Shown: piece by piece, positions 46,055-54,690 of the stretch
Position numbering within the stretch: the first letter of the stretch is position 1
Layout of the letters: every line of letters begins with the position of its first letter
Assembly: GCA_034659015.1 (NCBI GenBank)
Contig: JAYEGL010000017.1
Coordinates: 1 to 64,000 of the forward strand
Direction: 5' to 3'
Length of the DNA stretch: 64,000 nt
DNA from: Maricaulis sp034659015
GTDB taxonomy: Bacteria > Pseudomonadota > Alphaproteobacteria > Caulobacterales > Maricaulaceae
Made by a program: the position numbers and the translations under genes
Notes under the pieces: model-generated
Databases searched by the model: none
The model's input: only the letters and a program-made list of their open reading frames with translations
Told to the model about the DNA's origin: nothing

Positions 46055-47380
46055 CTACCCGGCGCGCGCCTGTTCGAGAAAATCCCCGACCCGCGCATTC
46101 AGGTCGCTCATTTCCGACCGCAACGCATTGGCGAGCGTCTTCACGGAGCCGGACACATCGCCCGCCTCCCCGATCGATGTTTTCAGTTTTGTGGCCGCCG
46201 CCGCACTGGATTCGTTGCCGCGGGCCGCGCTGGACGCATTGTCGGCGATGTCCCGGATAACGACGGATTGTTCCTCCACCGCTGCGTTGATGTTCACCGA
46301 GGCCTCGTTCACCGTTTCGATCGTCTGGTGGATCGTCTCGATCGCATCGCTTGCCGACGCGGTCGCCCCCTGAACGTCGGCGATCCGCTTGCTGATCTGG
46401 TCGGCGGCCTTCGAAGTCTGGCCGGCCAGCGCCTTCACTTCCGACGCCACGACAGCGAAGCCCTTGCCGGCCTCCCCGGCACGCGCCGCCTCGATCGTGG
46501 CGTTGAGGGCCAGCAGGTTGGTCTGTTCGGTGATCGCCTGGATGAGACTGACAATGCCGCCGATATCGTCCGTCGCGCTCTTCAGATCGCCCATGGTGGC
46601 GGCTGCAGACCCGACCTGGTCGACGGCCGCGCCGGTGCGCTCGGTGGACCGGGACACCTGGTCGGCGATTTCCCGCGCGGCCGCATGCATCTGCTCGGCG
46701 GCGACGGCGACCGACTTGACACTCTGCGAGGTCTGTTCGGCGCCGGCTGCCGTGGCATTCACTTCCGCTGTCGTGGCCTCGACCGCGGCATTCATCGTGT
46801 CCGCCGAGGTTTCGAGCTGATCGGCCGCTGCGGTGAGATTGGCAATCACCCCGGCGATGTTCCGCTCGAAACTGTCCGCCACCTCGTCACGGCGCGCCCG
46901 CTCCTGCAGCTGACAGGATTCCAGATAGGTCGAGATCGCCATCGCCATGTCGAGGAAGATCGCGCGGATCAGCGCGTCCACGGATGCCGGCTCTGGCCGG
47001 CGCCGGCCGCGCCCCTGCATCAGCGCACATATCATGTTCGAGGCGACCTCGGCATATCCGGCAATGTAGGACTGGGGCTCCAGACCGATCTCGCAGTGAA
47101 CGCGCCCGATCCGGCTGACCGTGTCGAAATAGTCGGTGTCGAACCGGCCGGTCAGTATCCCGTCCCAGTGGGCCCGCTGCTTCTGCCTGGCATGCTGCCG
47201 CATCGTATCGTCGCTGAAGAAGCGGTCGATCTCCGGCGCATGCGAAACCCGGTCGTAGAAACTGTCGAGTGCCCGGTCGAGATTCCCGTCCATGTCCGCG
47301 GCCAGTTCAACCAGCGCGGCCCTGGCCTCCGGTGTGAGGCCGAAGAACTCCAGACGGACACCTTGCGAGGACTGTGGCAT
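46055..47380 (-). CDS. Globin-coupled sensor methyl-accepting chemotaxis protein
   Basis: A 441-residue soluble receptor, HemAT-like. The N-terminal globin-coupled sensor domain (about 8-165) has the proximal haem histidine H95 in IGRVHCEIGLEP. The C-terminal signalling domain carries the conserved hairpin tip EQTNLLALNATIEAARAGEA and KGFAVVASEVKALA. No membrane segments. It should sense oxygen, NO or CO and signal to CheA/CheW. GGGAGG precedes ATG 47380; the longer frame is unsupported. It forms an operon with the BLUF gene. Confidence 0.95.
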   Translation of the reverse strand: MPQSSQGVRLEFFGLTPEARAALVELAADMDGNLDRALDSFYDRVSHAPEIDRFFSDDTMRQHARQKQRAHWDGILTGRFDTDYFDTVSRIGRVHCEIGLEPQSYIAGYAEVASNMICALMQGRGRRRPEPASVDALIRAIFLDMAMAISTYLESCQLQERARRDEVADSFERNIAGVIANLTAAADQLETSADTMNAAVEATTAEVNATAAGAEQTSQSVKSVAVAAEQMHAAAREIADQVSRSTERTGAAVDQVGSAAATMGDLKSATDDIGGIVSLIQAITEQTNLLALNATIEAARAGEAGKGFAVVASEVKALAGQTSKAADQISKRIADVQGATASASDAIETIHQTIETVNEASVNINAAVEEQSVVIRDIADNASSAARGNESSAAAATKLKTSIGEAGDVSGSVKTLANALRSEMSDLNARVGDFLEQARAG

Positions 47381-47562
47381 GTTTCCCTCCCTACATCCCC
47401 ATGCCTGCGACATTCCGCCTCATATGGTTAACAGCCGACTAATATTGTCCGATTTCTCCTTAATATTCAATTGCTTATAAATAATATACTATAAGATGCG
47501 AGGGTCGCGTCATGTTTCGCCACCCCTCCGGCCCCGCCCTGCAAAGCCTGACGTGCGTGTCC

Positions 47563-47597
47563 AAAAAACATCGCCCCCGGCACCGGGGCCGGAGGCG
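47563..47597 (-). terminator. Rho-independent terminator of the curli operon
   Basis: On the minus strand CGCC-T-CCGGC pairs with GCCGG-G-GGCG and is followed by TGTTTTTT. It begins 25 bp after the csgH-like stop codon. Confidence 0.7.
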
Positions 47598-47621
47598 AAA
47601 CATGCGAAACACCGCGACGAT

Positions 47622-47999
47622 CTAGATGCGGTCACCGATGCGGCAGACCGGATCGCCCTGCGCGTCCCAGGCCGTCAGGCGGGCCGAGAAATCGGTGTCC
47701 GTATCGAGCAGCAGGTCGGACACGACCACCGGTCCCTGTCCGGCGGGGACCTCGCCCTCCTGGACAATGTCGAAACCGCCGCCGCCCGTGCGCTGGGTGA
47801 CCACCATGCGCCAGTTCGACGTGTATTCCGGTGCGCTCCAGGCGGTCAGCACGAGCCCGTCCCCGGTCTCCGCCACGTCGATACCGCACAGCGTGTGCGC
47901 GGCCTCGAGCGCCGGGTCGGCCAACGGTTCGGCCTGGGCGGCGAACCATACGCCCGCCGCTGCGGCAGCCGAGGTGAGAAATGCCGGTTTGAACGTCAT
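47622..47999 (-). CDS. csgH: CsgH-like curli assembly/amyloid chaperone
   Basis: A 125-residue periplasmic protein. A signal peptide (about 1-23) is followed by a small beta-sandwich with paired cysteines (LCGIDVAE near the start, PVCRIG at the end), matching the alphaproteobacterial CsgH family, the counterpart of CsgC, which blocks premature curlin fibre growth in the periplasm. It lies 87 bp downstream of the curlin gene on the same strand and ends in a terminator. Confidence 0.75.
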   Translation of the reverse strand: MTFKPAFLTSAAAAAGVWFAAQAEPLADPALEAAHTLCGIDVAETGDGLVLTAWSAPEYTSNWRMVVTQRTGGGGFDIVQEGEVPAGQGPVVVSDLLLDTDTDFSARLTAWDAQGDPVCRIGDRI

Positions 48000-48086
48000 G
48001 ACAGCCTCCTTTCTGCTTGCTGTCGATCCGGGCCGCGCGGGTCCGGAGGCCGCAGCAGGCGGCCCTCCGGAGACGCGGTCGCGGCT

Positions 48087-48599
48087 CTAGTGTTCCCCCT
48101 GGATCACCAGGGTGACATTGCCGCTGCCCGTCTGGGTCACGCGGGCGTCCTGGCCGTTGCCGACCTGGATCACGCCGGCGGCATTGTTCGAACCGTACTG
48201 GTCGGTCACAGCCGTATTGTTGCGGCCCATCTGGGAGATGCCCGAGATGTTGCGGCGGCCGGTCTGGACGCTGGTGGCGTAGTTGTTGCGGCCCTGCTGG
48301 CCGACCACGGCGTCGTTGGAGCGCCCGTACTGGTCGACATGGGCCTCGTTGTAGCGGCCGCGCTGGCCGACCGTGGTGCCGTTGCGGGCGCCGTCCTGGA
48401 TGACGGTGACATACTGCCGCTCGCCGCGCTGGTTGATGACCATGCGCTGGCGATAGCCGTTCTGGCGGCCGGCGATGTCGTTGTTATAGCCCTGCTGGGC
48501 GATGCTCACGCGGTTGCGCGACTGCGCCTCTGCGGCACCGACCGTCCCGAGAACGGAAACCGCCGCGAGGGCGCTGGCGATGAGAAGACGTGCTTTCAT
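48087..48599 (-). CDS. Curlin-repeat protein (CsgA/CsgB-like amyloid subunit)
   Basis: A 170-residue secreted amyloid subunit. After the signal peptide (about 1-25, ending AEAQ) come about seven imperfect curlin repeats of 15-22 residues with the pattern Q-x-G-x-x-N, for example SIAQQGYNNDIAGRQNG, QYGRSNDAVVGQQGRNN and QMGRNNTAVTDQYGSNN. Repeats stack into a beta-helix in curli fibres used for adhesion and biofilm. GGAAGGAG lies 8 bp before ATG 48599. CsgE, F and G export genes are not in this window. Confidence 0.92.
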   Translation of the reverse strand: MKARLLIASALAAVSVLGTVGAAEAQSRNRVSIAQQGYNNDIAGRQNGYRQRMVINQRGERQYVTVIQDGARNGTTVGQRGRYNEAHVDQYGRSNDAVVGQQGRNNYATSVQTGRRNISGISQMGRNNTAVTDQYGSNNAAGVIQVGNGQDARVTQTGSGNVTLVIQGEH

Positions 48600-48666
48600 G
48601 ATGTGTACTCCTTCCAACTGGCCGACGCCCAATGCATCGAAGCCTGTGATCGGGTGTAACGAAGGT

Positions 48667-48684
48667 GCGATGAGCGGATGCTGA
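48667..48684 (-). promoter_or_regulatory. Shared promoter-like motif upstream of the curlin gene
   Basis: On the plus strand GCGATGAGCGGATGCTGA; read on the minus strand it lies 68-85 bp before the curlin start. A 17-of-18 copy is upstream of the 179-residue gene (49421-49438). The similarity extends past the motif toward the genes as TTCG-Y-TAC-W-CC, the spacing of a -35/-10 pair. An exact dyad ATGAACGA-N11-TCGTTCAT lies just upstream at 48713-48739. Confidence 0.6.
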
Positions 48685-48756
48685 GAGCTGCGTTCAGACT
48701 TCGCTCAGCCGGATGAACGAGATATCTGATTTCGTTCATGAAACGGGCGCCGGCAC

Positions 48757-48789
48757 AAAAAACGGCCCGGATCGCGCGGATCCGGGCCG
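48757..48789 (-). terminator. Rho-independent terminator of the 179-residue gene
   Basis: GGCCCGGATC and GATCCGGGCC pair exactly around a 5-nt loop. On the minus strand the hairpin is followed by six T. It lies about 50 bp past the stop codon at 48836. Confidence 0.85.
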
Positions 48790-48835
48790 AAGTCGGGTCG
48801 GCGCCAACAAGCGGCGCCGGCGGGAGAGATACAGG

Positions 48836-49375
48836 TCAGAAGCGGCGGCGCAGGCTCACTCCGACGCGTTCGGATGCGCCGCCGCCGAAACGCACGTCCA
48901 GCGGCAGGATCAGCATGCGTTCGGTACGGCAGGTGACCCGGCCGGCCTCGTCATAGACTTCCAGCGACGCTTCCAGTTCGGGATCCGCGCGCAGCGGCTC
49001 GGGTCCGTTCCGGCGAAATTCGTTGCGCGATGCGGTGCGGTTATAGCCGCCCAGTTCGAACTGGCCCCGGGCCAGGACATTGTAGTCGCTGCGGGTGGAC
49101 GCCACGCGTCCGGACAGGCGCATGTCCAGGCCGTTCGAGCGGTTCACCTGGTACATGTGGAAACGATAGCTGCCGCTGAGCGCGCCGCCGGTCCGGGGCA
49201 TCACCATGCCGCGGTCGTTATGCAGATAGACCAGGATGGCGCAGCTGCGCGGCCCCGTCATCGAAGACCGGGCCTGCTCCAGGGCGGTCTGGGCCGAGGC
49301 GGTGGACACCGGGGCCAGCGTGGCCATGAGGCTCGCCGACAGGACCAGGGCGGACAGTTTGCGGATCGGGGTCAT
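48836..49375 (-). CDS. Secreted protein of unknown function, linked to curli genes
   Basis: A 179-residue exported protein (signal peptide about 1-28, ending ASAQ). It is rich in predicted beta strands with two cysteines (RSCAILVYL and RVTCRTER), and a late segment, SERVGVSLRRRF, could be a terminal strand. No family recognised. It has its own promoter-like motif identical in 17 of 18 bases to that of the curlin gene and its own terminator. A role in curli assembly or the fibre surface is inferred from this. Confidence 0.65.
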   Translation of the reverse strand: MTPIRKLSALVLSASLMATLAPVSTASAQTALEQARSSMTGPRSCAILVYLHNDRGMVMPRTGGALSGSYRFHMYQVNRSNGLDMRLSGRVASTRSDYNVLARGQFELGGYNRTASRNEFRRNGPEPLRADPELEASLEVYDEAGRVTCRTERMLILPLDVRFGGGASERVGVSLRRRF

Positions 49376-49420
49376 CGCGTCACTCCTTCGTCGCGTGTTG
49401 GCGACAGGAGTAGCGAACCG

Positions 49421-49438
49421 GCGATGAGCGGGTGCTGA
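49421..49438 (-). promoter_or_regulatory. Shared promoter-like motif upstream of the 179-residue gene
   Basis: On the plus strand GCGATGAGCGGGTGCTGA, 46-63 bp before the start codon on the minus strand. It differs in one base from the copy upstream of the curlin gene. Downstream the sequence continues GGTTCGCTACTCC, comparable with CCTTCGTTACACC at the curlin gene. This points to a shared sigma factor or activator. Confidence 0.6.
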
Positions 49439-49447
49439 CGCGGTGGT

Positions 49448-50341
49448 TCAGCCGGCGTTCACCGACTGGCCGGCGGCGCGGGCCGGCCGTTCCACGGTGT
49501 CTTCCTGCGGCAGCAGGATGGCGGCTTCGACCGTATTGCCCGTGCCCAGCCAGTTGACCTGGGAAAAGCCCATGGAGCGGGCCAGGCGGGCCGTCTTGCC
49601 GCGATAGCCGGCGCGAGCGGGGTTGGCCATCTCGGCAGTTTCCGCATCGATGCCCGGCCCGTCATCCTGGACGAGGACGGAAAGCGTCCGCACACCGCGA
49701 TGAAAACGCACGCGCACCCGGCGCTCGGCATAGGCCGGCTCGGCGATGCGGGCGGCCAGCTTGCGCGCCCAGCTGCCATCGGCCAGGCCCTTGGCCTTCT
49801 CCGTGGCGTCGAATTCCAGATTGCCGTGCTCGATCCCGTTCGCCATCAGCACGTAGAGGCCCACCGAGACCTGGCGCGGATTGGGGCATGCGCGGCCGAT
49901 GAAGAAGGCGACGTCCCGCGCCTCGGCCAGGGTCTGCACGGCGAACTCGCCGTCGCTCAGCGTGGCGATGGCGCCGCGGCCGGCATCCTGTTCTTCCGGC
50001 ACGGCCAGCGCATAGTCGCGATAGGCTTTCAGTCCCTCGATGGCATTGGTCAGCGTGCCGGCATCGGTGTCGTGGTCGAGGAAGATGTCCGCCCCGGCGC
50101 GGCGGGCTGCCGCCGTGACCAGCAGCGAGGTCTGCCCCGGCGCGGCATTGCCCTTCGCTTCGGCGATGCGTTTGACATGGGCGTCGTCGGCGACGACCAG
50201 GGCGATCGGGCCCTCCTCGTCCATGGTCGGACCCATATAGACCGTCATGCCCAGCCCCTTGGCCAGCGCCCGCGAGACCACGCGGGTGCGGTTGCTGTCG
50301 GCCATGCACAGCCAGAGACGGTCGGGATCGGCTTGGGCCAT
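49448..50341 (-). CDS. HATPase-domain (histidine-kinase-like ATPase) protein
   Basis: A 297-residue cytoplasmic protein. The N-terminal 120 residues look like a degenerate receiver-like domain without a phospho-acceptor. From about 130 onward there is a GHKL ATPase domain of the anti-sigma/serine-kinase type: VGLYVLMANGIEHGNLEF (N-box), then VQDDGPGID (G1 box). There is no histidine phosphorylation domain, so it resembles RsbW/SpoIIAB-like switch kinases or phosphorelay components. ATG 50341 is preferred over the longer frame. Partner unknown. Confidence 0.8.
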   Translation of the reverse strand: MAQADPDRLWLCMADSNRTRVVSRALAKGLGMTVYMGPTMDEEGPIALVVADDAHVKRIAEAKGNAAPGQTSLLVTAAARRAGADIFLDHDTDAGTLTNAIEGLKAYRDYALAVPEEQDAGRGAIATLSDGEFAVQTLAEARDVAFFIGRACPNPRQVSVGLYVLMANGIEHGNLEFDATEKAKGLADGSWARKLAARIAEPAYAERRVRVRFHRGVRTLSVLVQDDGPGIDAETAEMANPARAGYRGKTARLARSMGFSQVNWLGTGNTVEAAILLPQEDTVERPARAAGQSVNAG

Positions 50342-50456
50342 GAAGGGGTTCCGCTTTGCGTATCGGCACGGTCGGGATTGCGCGCGAGTATCGCCGGATA
50401 TCCTTAACAAGGGCTATCGCGGGCGAGGCGCGCTGGCGGGGACACCTGCAAGCGAA

Positions 50457-50533
50457 AAAAAGGGGACAGGTGGAATTAACGCGTCTCGATGGCACAGGCG
50501 CACACGCCCGCTAATTCCACCTGTCCCCTTTTT
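50457..50533. repeat. 22-bp inverted repeat with A/T ends, REP/MITE-like
   Basis: The left arm (50457-50478) runs AAAAAGGGGACAGGTGG and five more bases; the right arm (50512-50533) is its exact complement. The loop is 33 nt. GCG flanks both arms. This AAAAGGGGACAG motif recurs in many proteobacterial genomes as an intergenic hairpin. Read on the minus strand it ends the SleB gene with a T-run, so it can also terminate transcription. Confidence 0.8.
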
Positions 50534-50538
50534 GCGCC

Positions 50539-51330
50539 CTAGGCGTCGCGTTCGCGCAGGATGCCGGCGGCCCGTTCGCGGCGGGTCGGGAAGCGGTAGA
50601 AAATATGCGTGCCGATCCGGCGCGTGCGCACCAGATTGTCGTTCCAGTAGGGATCGACGGCGACGGTGTGATAGTGCGTCGCACGGCGCGTCACGTCGCG
50701 GCCGAAGCCCATGAAAGCGTGCTGGGCGACGAGTTGCGACCGGCGCCAGGAGCGGCCGCGCGGCGTGTAGCCGGTCGAGCCGTCGCAGGTGAAGGTGAAC
50801 TGGCAGCCCGTGACGCGTTCGGAGCCTTCGAACACCACGCCGCAGATCGTGTCCGGATAGGCCGGGTGGCGCACACGGTTCATCACGACCTGGGCGACGG
50901 CCAGCTGGCCGACGAAATTCTCAGAGCGCGCCTCGTAGTAGATGGCGCGCGACAGGCAATCGACTTCCGCGGTGAGATTGGCCGCCGTGGAGAAGTGGGA
51001 GCTGTCGAAGGTGCGCAGATCGTCGAGCGAGCGCGCCGTCAGCACGGCACCGGCCTCGGCGTCGGCTTCCAGCAGGATCGAGGCAACGCGCAGCGCACGC
51101 GGTGCATCCCAGCTTTCGTCGATATCGCCTTGCGCGAGATAGGTGCCGGCCAGGCGCTGCCATTGCAGCGTCTCGTCCTGCTCCAGGGCCCGGGCCGAGG
51201 CGAGGTTCAGAACCAGGATCGTGAACGCGCACAGCAGAAGGGCCGCCAGCACGTGAAATGCTGTCGCGACCTGCGTCTGCTGGCTGCGTACGTCGTCCAG
51301 ATTCATCCGATCTCTGTCCATTCTGGCCAT
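50539..51330 (-). CDS. Cell wall hydrolase, SleB family
   Basis: A 263-residue envelope protein. An N-terminal membrane anchor (about 20-38, FHVLAALLLCAFTILVLNL) precedes a periplasmic region and the SleB/Hydrolase_2 domain (about 125-255): the catalytic Glu is in YYEARSENFVGQLAVAQVV and the Cys pair is in TICGVVF and GCQFTFTC. It likely cleaves peptidoglycan as a lytic transglycosylase or glucosaminidase. ATG 51330 was chosen among several nearby starts with weak ribosome sites. TTGACC-N17-TAGAAG upstream could be its promoter. Confidence 0.9.
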   Translation of the reverse strand: MARMDRDRMNLDDVRSQQTQVATAFHVLAALLLCAFTILVLNLASARALEQDETLQWQRLAGTYLAQGDIDESWDAPRALRVASILLEADAEAGAVLTARSLDDLRTFDSSHFSTAANLTAEVDCLSRAIYYEARSENFVGQLAVAQVVMNRVRHPAYPDTICGVVFEGSERVTGCQFTFTCDGSTGYTPRGRSWRRSQLVAQHAFMGFGRDVTRRATHYHTVAVDPYWNDNLVRTRRIGTHIFYRFPTRRERAAGILRERDA

Positions 51331-51615
51331 TCGCCGAATCACTCTGCGGATTCCACGGATAGCATGTCGCGCGTAACCGAAACCTTCATAAAAAAGGATG
51401 GCGGCTTCTATGGGAGCGCGCGATCCGGGTCAACACCGGTTCTCGATTACAAATAAGACATGACCTGCCGATCTCAAGGCGGGCCGGGATTTTCCCTTTT
51501 CTTGCACTGACTTGCTACAGCCATCCGAAAACGCCCGGCAGCCATGCAAGCGCCGTGCAAACACGCAGATGTCACCCGTTCGCCACACCGCAGCGGTGTT
51601 TTCCCGGCTCCGCCC

Positions 51616-54288
51616 CTATTGCCGGCGCAGACGCGCCTGGGCCGCGGCCAGACGGGCGATCGGCACGCGATAGGGCGAGCAGGAGACATAATCCAGTCCC
51701 ACATCCTCGCAGAAATCGATCGAGGCGGGATCGCCGCCATGCTCGCCGCAAATACCCAGCTTGAGATCGGGACGCGCCGCCCGGCCGCGCTCGGCGGCGA
51801 TGCGCACGAGATCGCCCACCCCGTCCTTGTCGAGCGAGACGAAGGGATCCTTCTCGAAAATCCCGGCTTCCAGATAGTCGCCCAGGAACTTGCCGGCATC
51901 GTCGCGCGACAGGCCGAACGTGGTCTGGGTGAGATCGTTGGTGCCGAAGGAGAAGAATTCCGCGTCCCTGGCGATATCGCCGGCGCGCAGCGCGGCGCGC
52001 GGCAGCTCGATCATCGTGCCGATGAGGTATTTCGGCGTGCCGCCATTCTCGTCGGCCACGGCCTTGGCCACACCGGCCACGCGCGCCTTGAGGATGGACA
52101 GCTCGGCGGCGGTCGCCACCAGCGGGATCATCACCTCGGCGAGCGGCTGGAAGCCGGTCTCTTTCTCCACGGCGACCTGGGCCTCGAAAATGGCGCGGGC
52201 CTGCATCTCGTAGATTTCCGGATAGGTGATGCCCAGGCGGCAGCCGCGATGGCCCAGCATGGGATTGCTCTCGGCCAGGTCGCGGGCGCGGGCCAAGAGC
52301 TGATCCGCCGGCAGGCCGGTCGCCTTGGCCACGTCCACCACATCCTCTTCGGAATGCGGCAGGAATTCGTGCAGCGGCGGGTCCAGCAGACGGATCGTGC
52401 AGGGCCGCTCGCCCATGATGCGGAAGATCTCCTTGAAGTCCTCGCGCTGCATGGGAAGGATCTTGTCGAGCGCCGTGACGCGGCCGTCCTGGTCGTTCGA
52501 CAGGATCATCTCGCGCACGGCGGCGATCCGGTCGCTCTCGAAGAACATGTGCTCGGTGCGGCACAGCCCGATGCCCTCGGCGCCGAAATCGACCGCCGTC
52601 TGGCAGTCGGCCGGCGTTTCCGCATTGGTGCGCACCTTCATGCGGCGGTGCTTGTCGGCCCAGATCATCAGCTTAGCGAAATCGCCGGTGAGTTCCGGCT
52701 TGATCATCTTGGCTTCGCCGTAGAGCACCTGGCCCGTGGCGCCGTCGATGGTCAGCATCTCGCCGTCCTTCACCACGCGGCGGCCGACGGTGAACTGCTT
52801 GTTGGCATAGTCGATCTTGATCTGGCCGGCGCCCGACACGCAGGGACGCCCCATGCCGCGCGCCACCACGGCGGCGTGCGAAGTCATCCCGCCGCGCGCG
52901 GTGATGATGCCTTCGGCGGCATGCATGCCGTGAATGTCTTCCGGCGAGGTCTCGATGCGCACCAGGATGACCTTCTCGCCCAGCTTGCGGCGCTCTTCCG
53001 CCTCGTCGCTGTCGAAGACGACGCGGCCCGACGCGGCCCCCGGCGAGGCGGGCAGGCCCTGGGTGAGCACGTCGCGCTCGCCTTCCGGGTCGAGCGTGGG
53101 GTGAAGCAGCTGGTCCAGCTGGGCCGGATCGACGCGCATCACCGCCTCGTCCGTCGTGATCAGCTCTTCCATCGCCATGTCGACGGCGATCTTCAGCGCG
53201 GCGCGGGCCGTGCGCTTGCCGTTACGGGTCTGCAGCATCCAGAGCCGGCCGGCCTCGACCGTGAACTCGATGTCCTGCATGTCGCGATAATGGCGTTCCA
53301 GCTTGTCGAAGACCTTCTCCAGCTCGGCGAAGCTTTCCGGCATGGCGGTTTCCATGGACGGGTTGTCGTCGCCCATCTTCTCGCGCATCGCCTCGGTGAG
53401 GCATTGCGGCGTGCGGATGCCGGCCACCACGTCCTCACCCTGGGCATTGACCAGGAATTCGCCGTAATAGCCCTTGTCGCCGGTGGACGGATCGCGCGTG
53501 AAGGCGACGCCCGTGGCCGAGGTCTCGCCCATGTTTCCGAACACCATGGCCTGGACGTTGACCGCTGTACCCCAGCTGGTCGGGATATCGTGCAGACGGC
53601 GATAGGTCTTGGCCCGCTCGGTCATCCAGGAGCCGAAGACGGCACCGATGGCGCCCCAGAGCTGTTCGCGCGGATCGGCGGGAAATTCGCGGCCCAGCGC
53701 GCGCGCGGCGGCCTTCTTGTACTCGCCGACCATCTCCACCCAGTCGTCGGCCGACAGCTCGGTGTCGAGCGTGTAGTCGTTATCGTCCTTGAACCCGTCC
53801 AGAATGTCCTCGAACAGGGAGTGGTCGAGGCCCAGAACGACGTCGGAATACATCTGGATGAAGCGGCGATAGCTGTCATAGGCAAACCGGCGGTCGCCGG
53901 ACAGCTTGGCCAGCCCCTCGGCCGTCTCGTCGTTGAGGCCCAGATTGAGCACCGTATCCATCATGCCCGGCATGGAGGCGCGGGCGCCGGAACGCACGGA
54001 GACCAGCAGCGGATTAGCGGGGTCGCCGAACTGCTTGCCCACGGTCGCCTCGAGCTTCTCCAGCGCGGTCTCGACCTGGGCTTCCAGATCGGCCGGATAG
54101 GCCTGGTCGTTCTCGTAATAGGCGGTGCAGACCTCGGTCGTAATGGTGAAGCCCGGCGGAACCGGCAGGCCCAGCTTGGCCATCTCGGCCAGGTTGGCGC
54201 CCTTGCCGCCGAGAAGCTCGCGCATGTCGGCCTTGCCTTCCGAGTCGCCTCCACCGAAGGCGTAAACCCATTTGGTCTGTGCGTTCAT
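51616..54288 (-). CDS. ppdK: Pyruvate, phosphate dikinase
   Basis: An 890-residue PPDK interconverting pyruvate, ATP and phosphate with PEP, AMP and pyrophosphate. The N-terminal ATP-grasp domain is opened by VYAFGGGD and GGKGANLAEMAKLGLPVPPG. The swivelling phosphohistidine is in GGMTSHAAVVARGMG. The C-terminal TIM barrel has GIGLCRTEHMFF and the catalytic Cys in YVSCSPYRVPIARLAAAQA. It gives flexible gluconeogenesis/glycolysis at the PEP node. The upstream region holds long direct repeats; no regulatory protein gene is adjacent. Confidence 0.98.
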   Translation of the reverse strand: MNAQTKWVYAFGGGDSEGKADMRELLGGKGANLAEMAKLGLPVPPGFTITTEVCTAYYENDQAYPADLEAQVETALEKLEATVGKQFGDPANPLLVSVRSGARASMPGMMDTVLNLGLNDETAEGLAKLSGDRRFAYDSYRRFIQMYSDVVLGLDHSLFEDILDGFKDDNDYTLDTELSADDWVEMVGEYKKAAARALGREFPADPREQLWGAIGAVFGSWMTERAKTYRRLHDIPTSWGTAVNVQAMVFGNMGETSATGVAFTRDPSTGDKGYYGEFLVNAQGEDVVAGIRTPQCLTEAMREKMGDDNPSMETAMPESFAELEKVFDKLERHYRDMQDIEFTVEAGRLWMLQTRNGKRTARAALKIAVDMAMEELITTDEAVMRVDPAQLDQLLHPTLDPEGERDVLTQGLPASPGAASGRVVFDSDEAEERRKLGEKVILVRIETSPEDIHGMHAAEGIITARGGMTSHAAVVARGMGRPCVSGAGQIKIDYANKQFTVGRRVVKDGEMLTIDGATGQVLYGEAKMIKPELTGDFAKLMIWADKHRRMKVRTNAETPADCQTAVDFGAEGIGLCRTEHMFFESDRIAAVREMILSNDQDGRVTALDKILPMQREDFKEIFRIMGERPCTIRLLDPPLHEFLPHSEEDVVDVAKATGLPADQLLARARDLAESNPMLGHRGCRLGITYPEIYEMQARAIFEAQVAVEKETGFQPLAEVMIPLVATAAELSILKARVAGVAKAVADENGGTPKYLIGTMIELPRAALRAGDIARDAEFFSFGTNDLTQTTFGLSRDDAGKFLGDYLEAGIFEKDPFVSLDKDGVGDLVRIAAERGRAARPDLKLGICGEHGGDPASIDFCEDVGLDYVSCSPYRVPIARLAAAQARLRRQ

Positions 54289-54319
54289 GACGATCGAACT
54301 CCTGGAGTTGGATGTGCGA

Positions 54320-54690
54320 GGTGACGTGTGCCGCCACCCCCTTCTCCCTGGGGAGAAGGTGCCCGAAGGGCGGATGAGGGGGATCGGGACGAACCCGCAA
54401 AACCCTTGTCATCCCGGATGTATGCCCGGCCTTGGGCCGGGCGGAGGTCCGGGACCCATACGCCCGGTCTGGTCTTCAATGGCAGTCCGCGGTGTTTCCC
54501 CCCGCTCCCCGGCCCTCTCCCCAGGGAGAGGGAGGTGTGCGCGGCACCGCCCCCTTCTCCCTCGGGGAGAAGGTGGGCCGAAGGGCCGGATGAGGGGGCT
54601 TCGGTCGACACCGCAAAACCCTTGTCATCCCGGATGTATGCCCGGCCTTGGGCCGGGCGGAGGTCCGGGACCCATACGCCCGGTGCGTGT
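54320..54690. repeat. 216-bp direct repeat upstream of ppdK
   Basis: Two copies of a composite unit, each beginning with CCCCCTTCTCCCT and a GGGGAGAAGG hairpin half, and continuing AACCCTTGTCATCCCGGATG, then GCCCGGCCTTGGGCCGGGC, then GGGACCCATACGCCCGG. The AACCCTTGTC segment starts at 54401 and 54617, 216 bp apart. The rest of the 593-bp gap (54289-54881) contains a related CCCTCTCCCCAGGGAGAGGG hairpin and no gene. Confidence 0.85.

Noticed and set aside
48087..48599. The curlin gene as a hemagglutinin or phage tail fibre
   Set aside because: The regular Q-x-G-x-x-N repeats of about 20 residues, the signal peptide and the neighbouring CsgH-like gene identify a curlin.
51544..54324. 926-residue plus-strand frame opposite ppdK
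   Set aside because: Shadow of a strongly conserved gene; no domain content.
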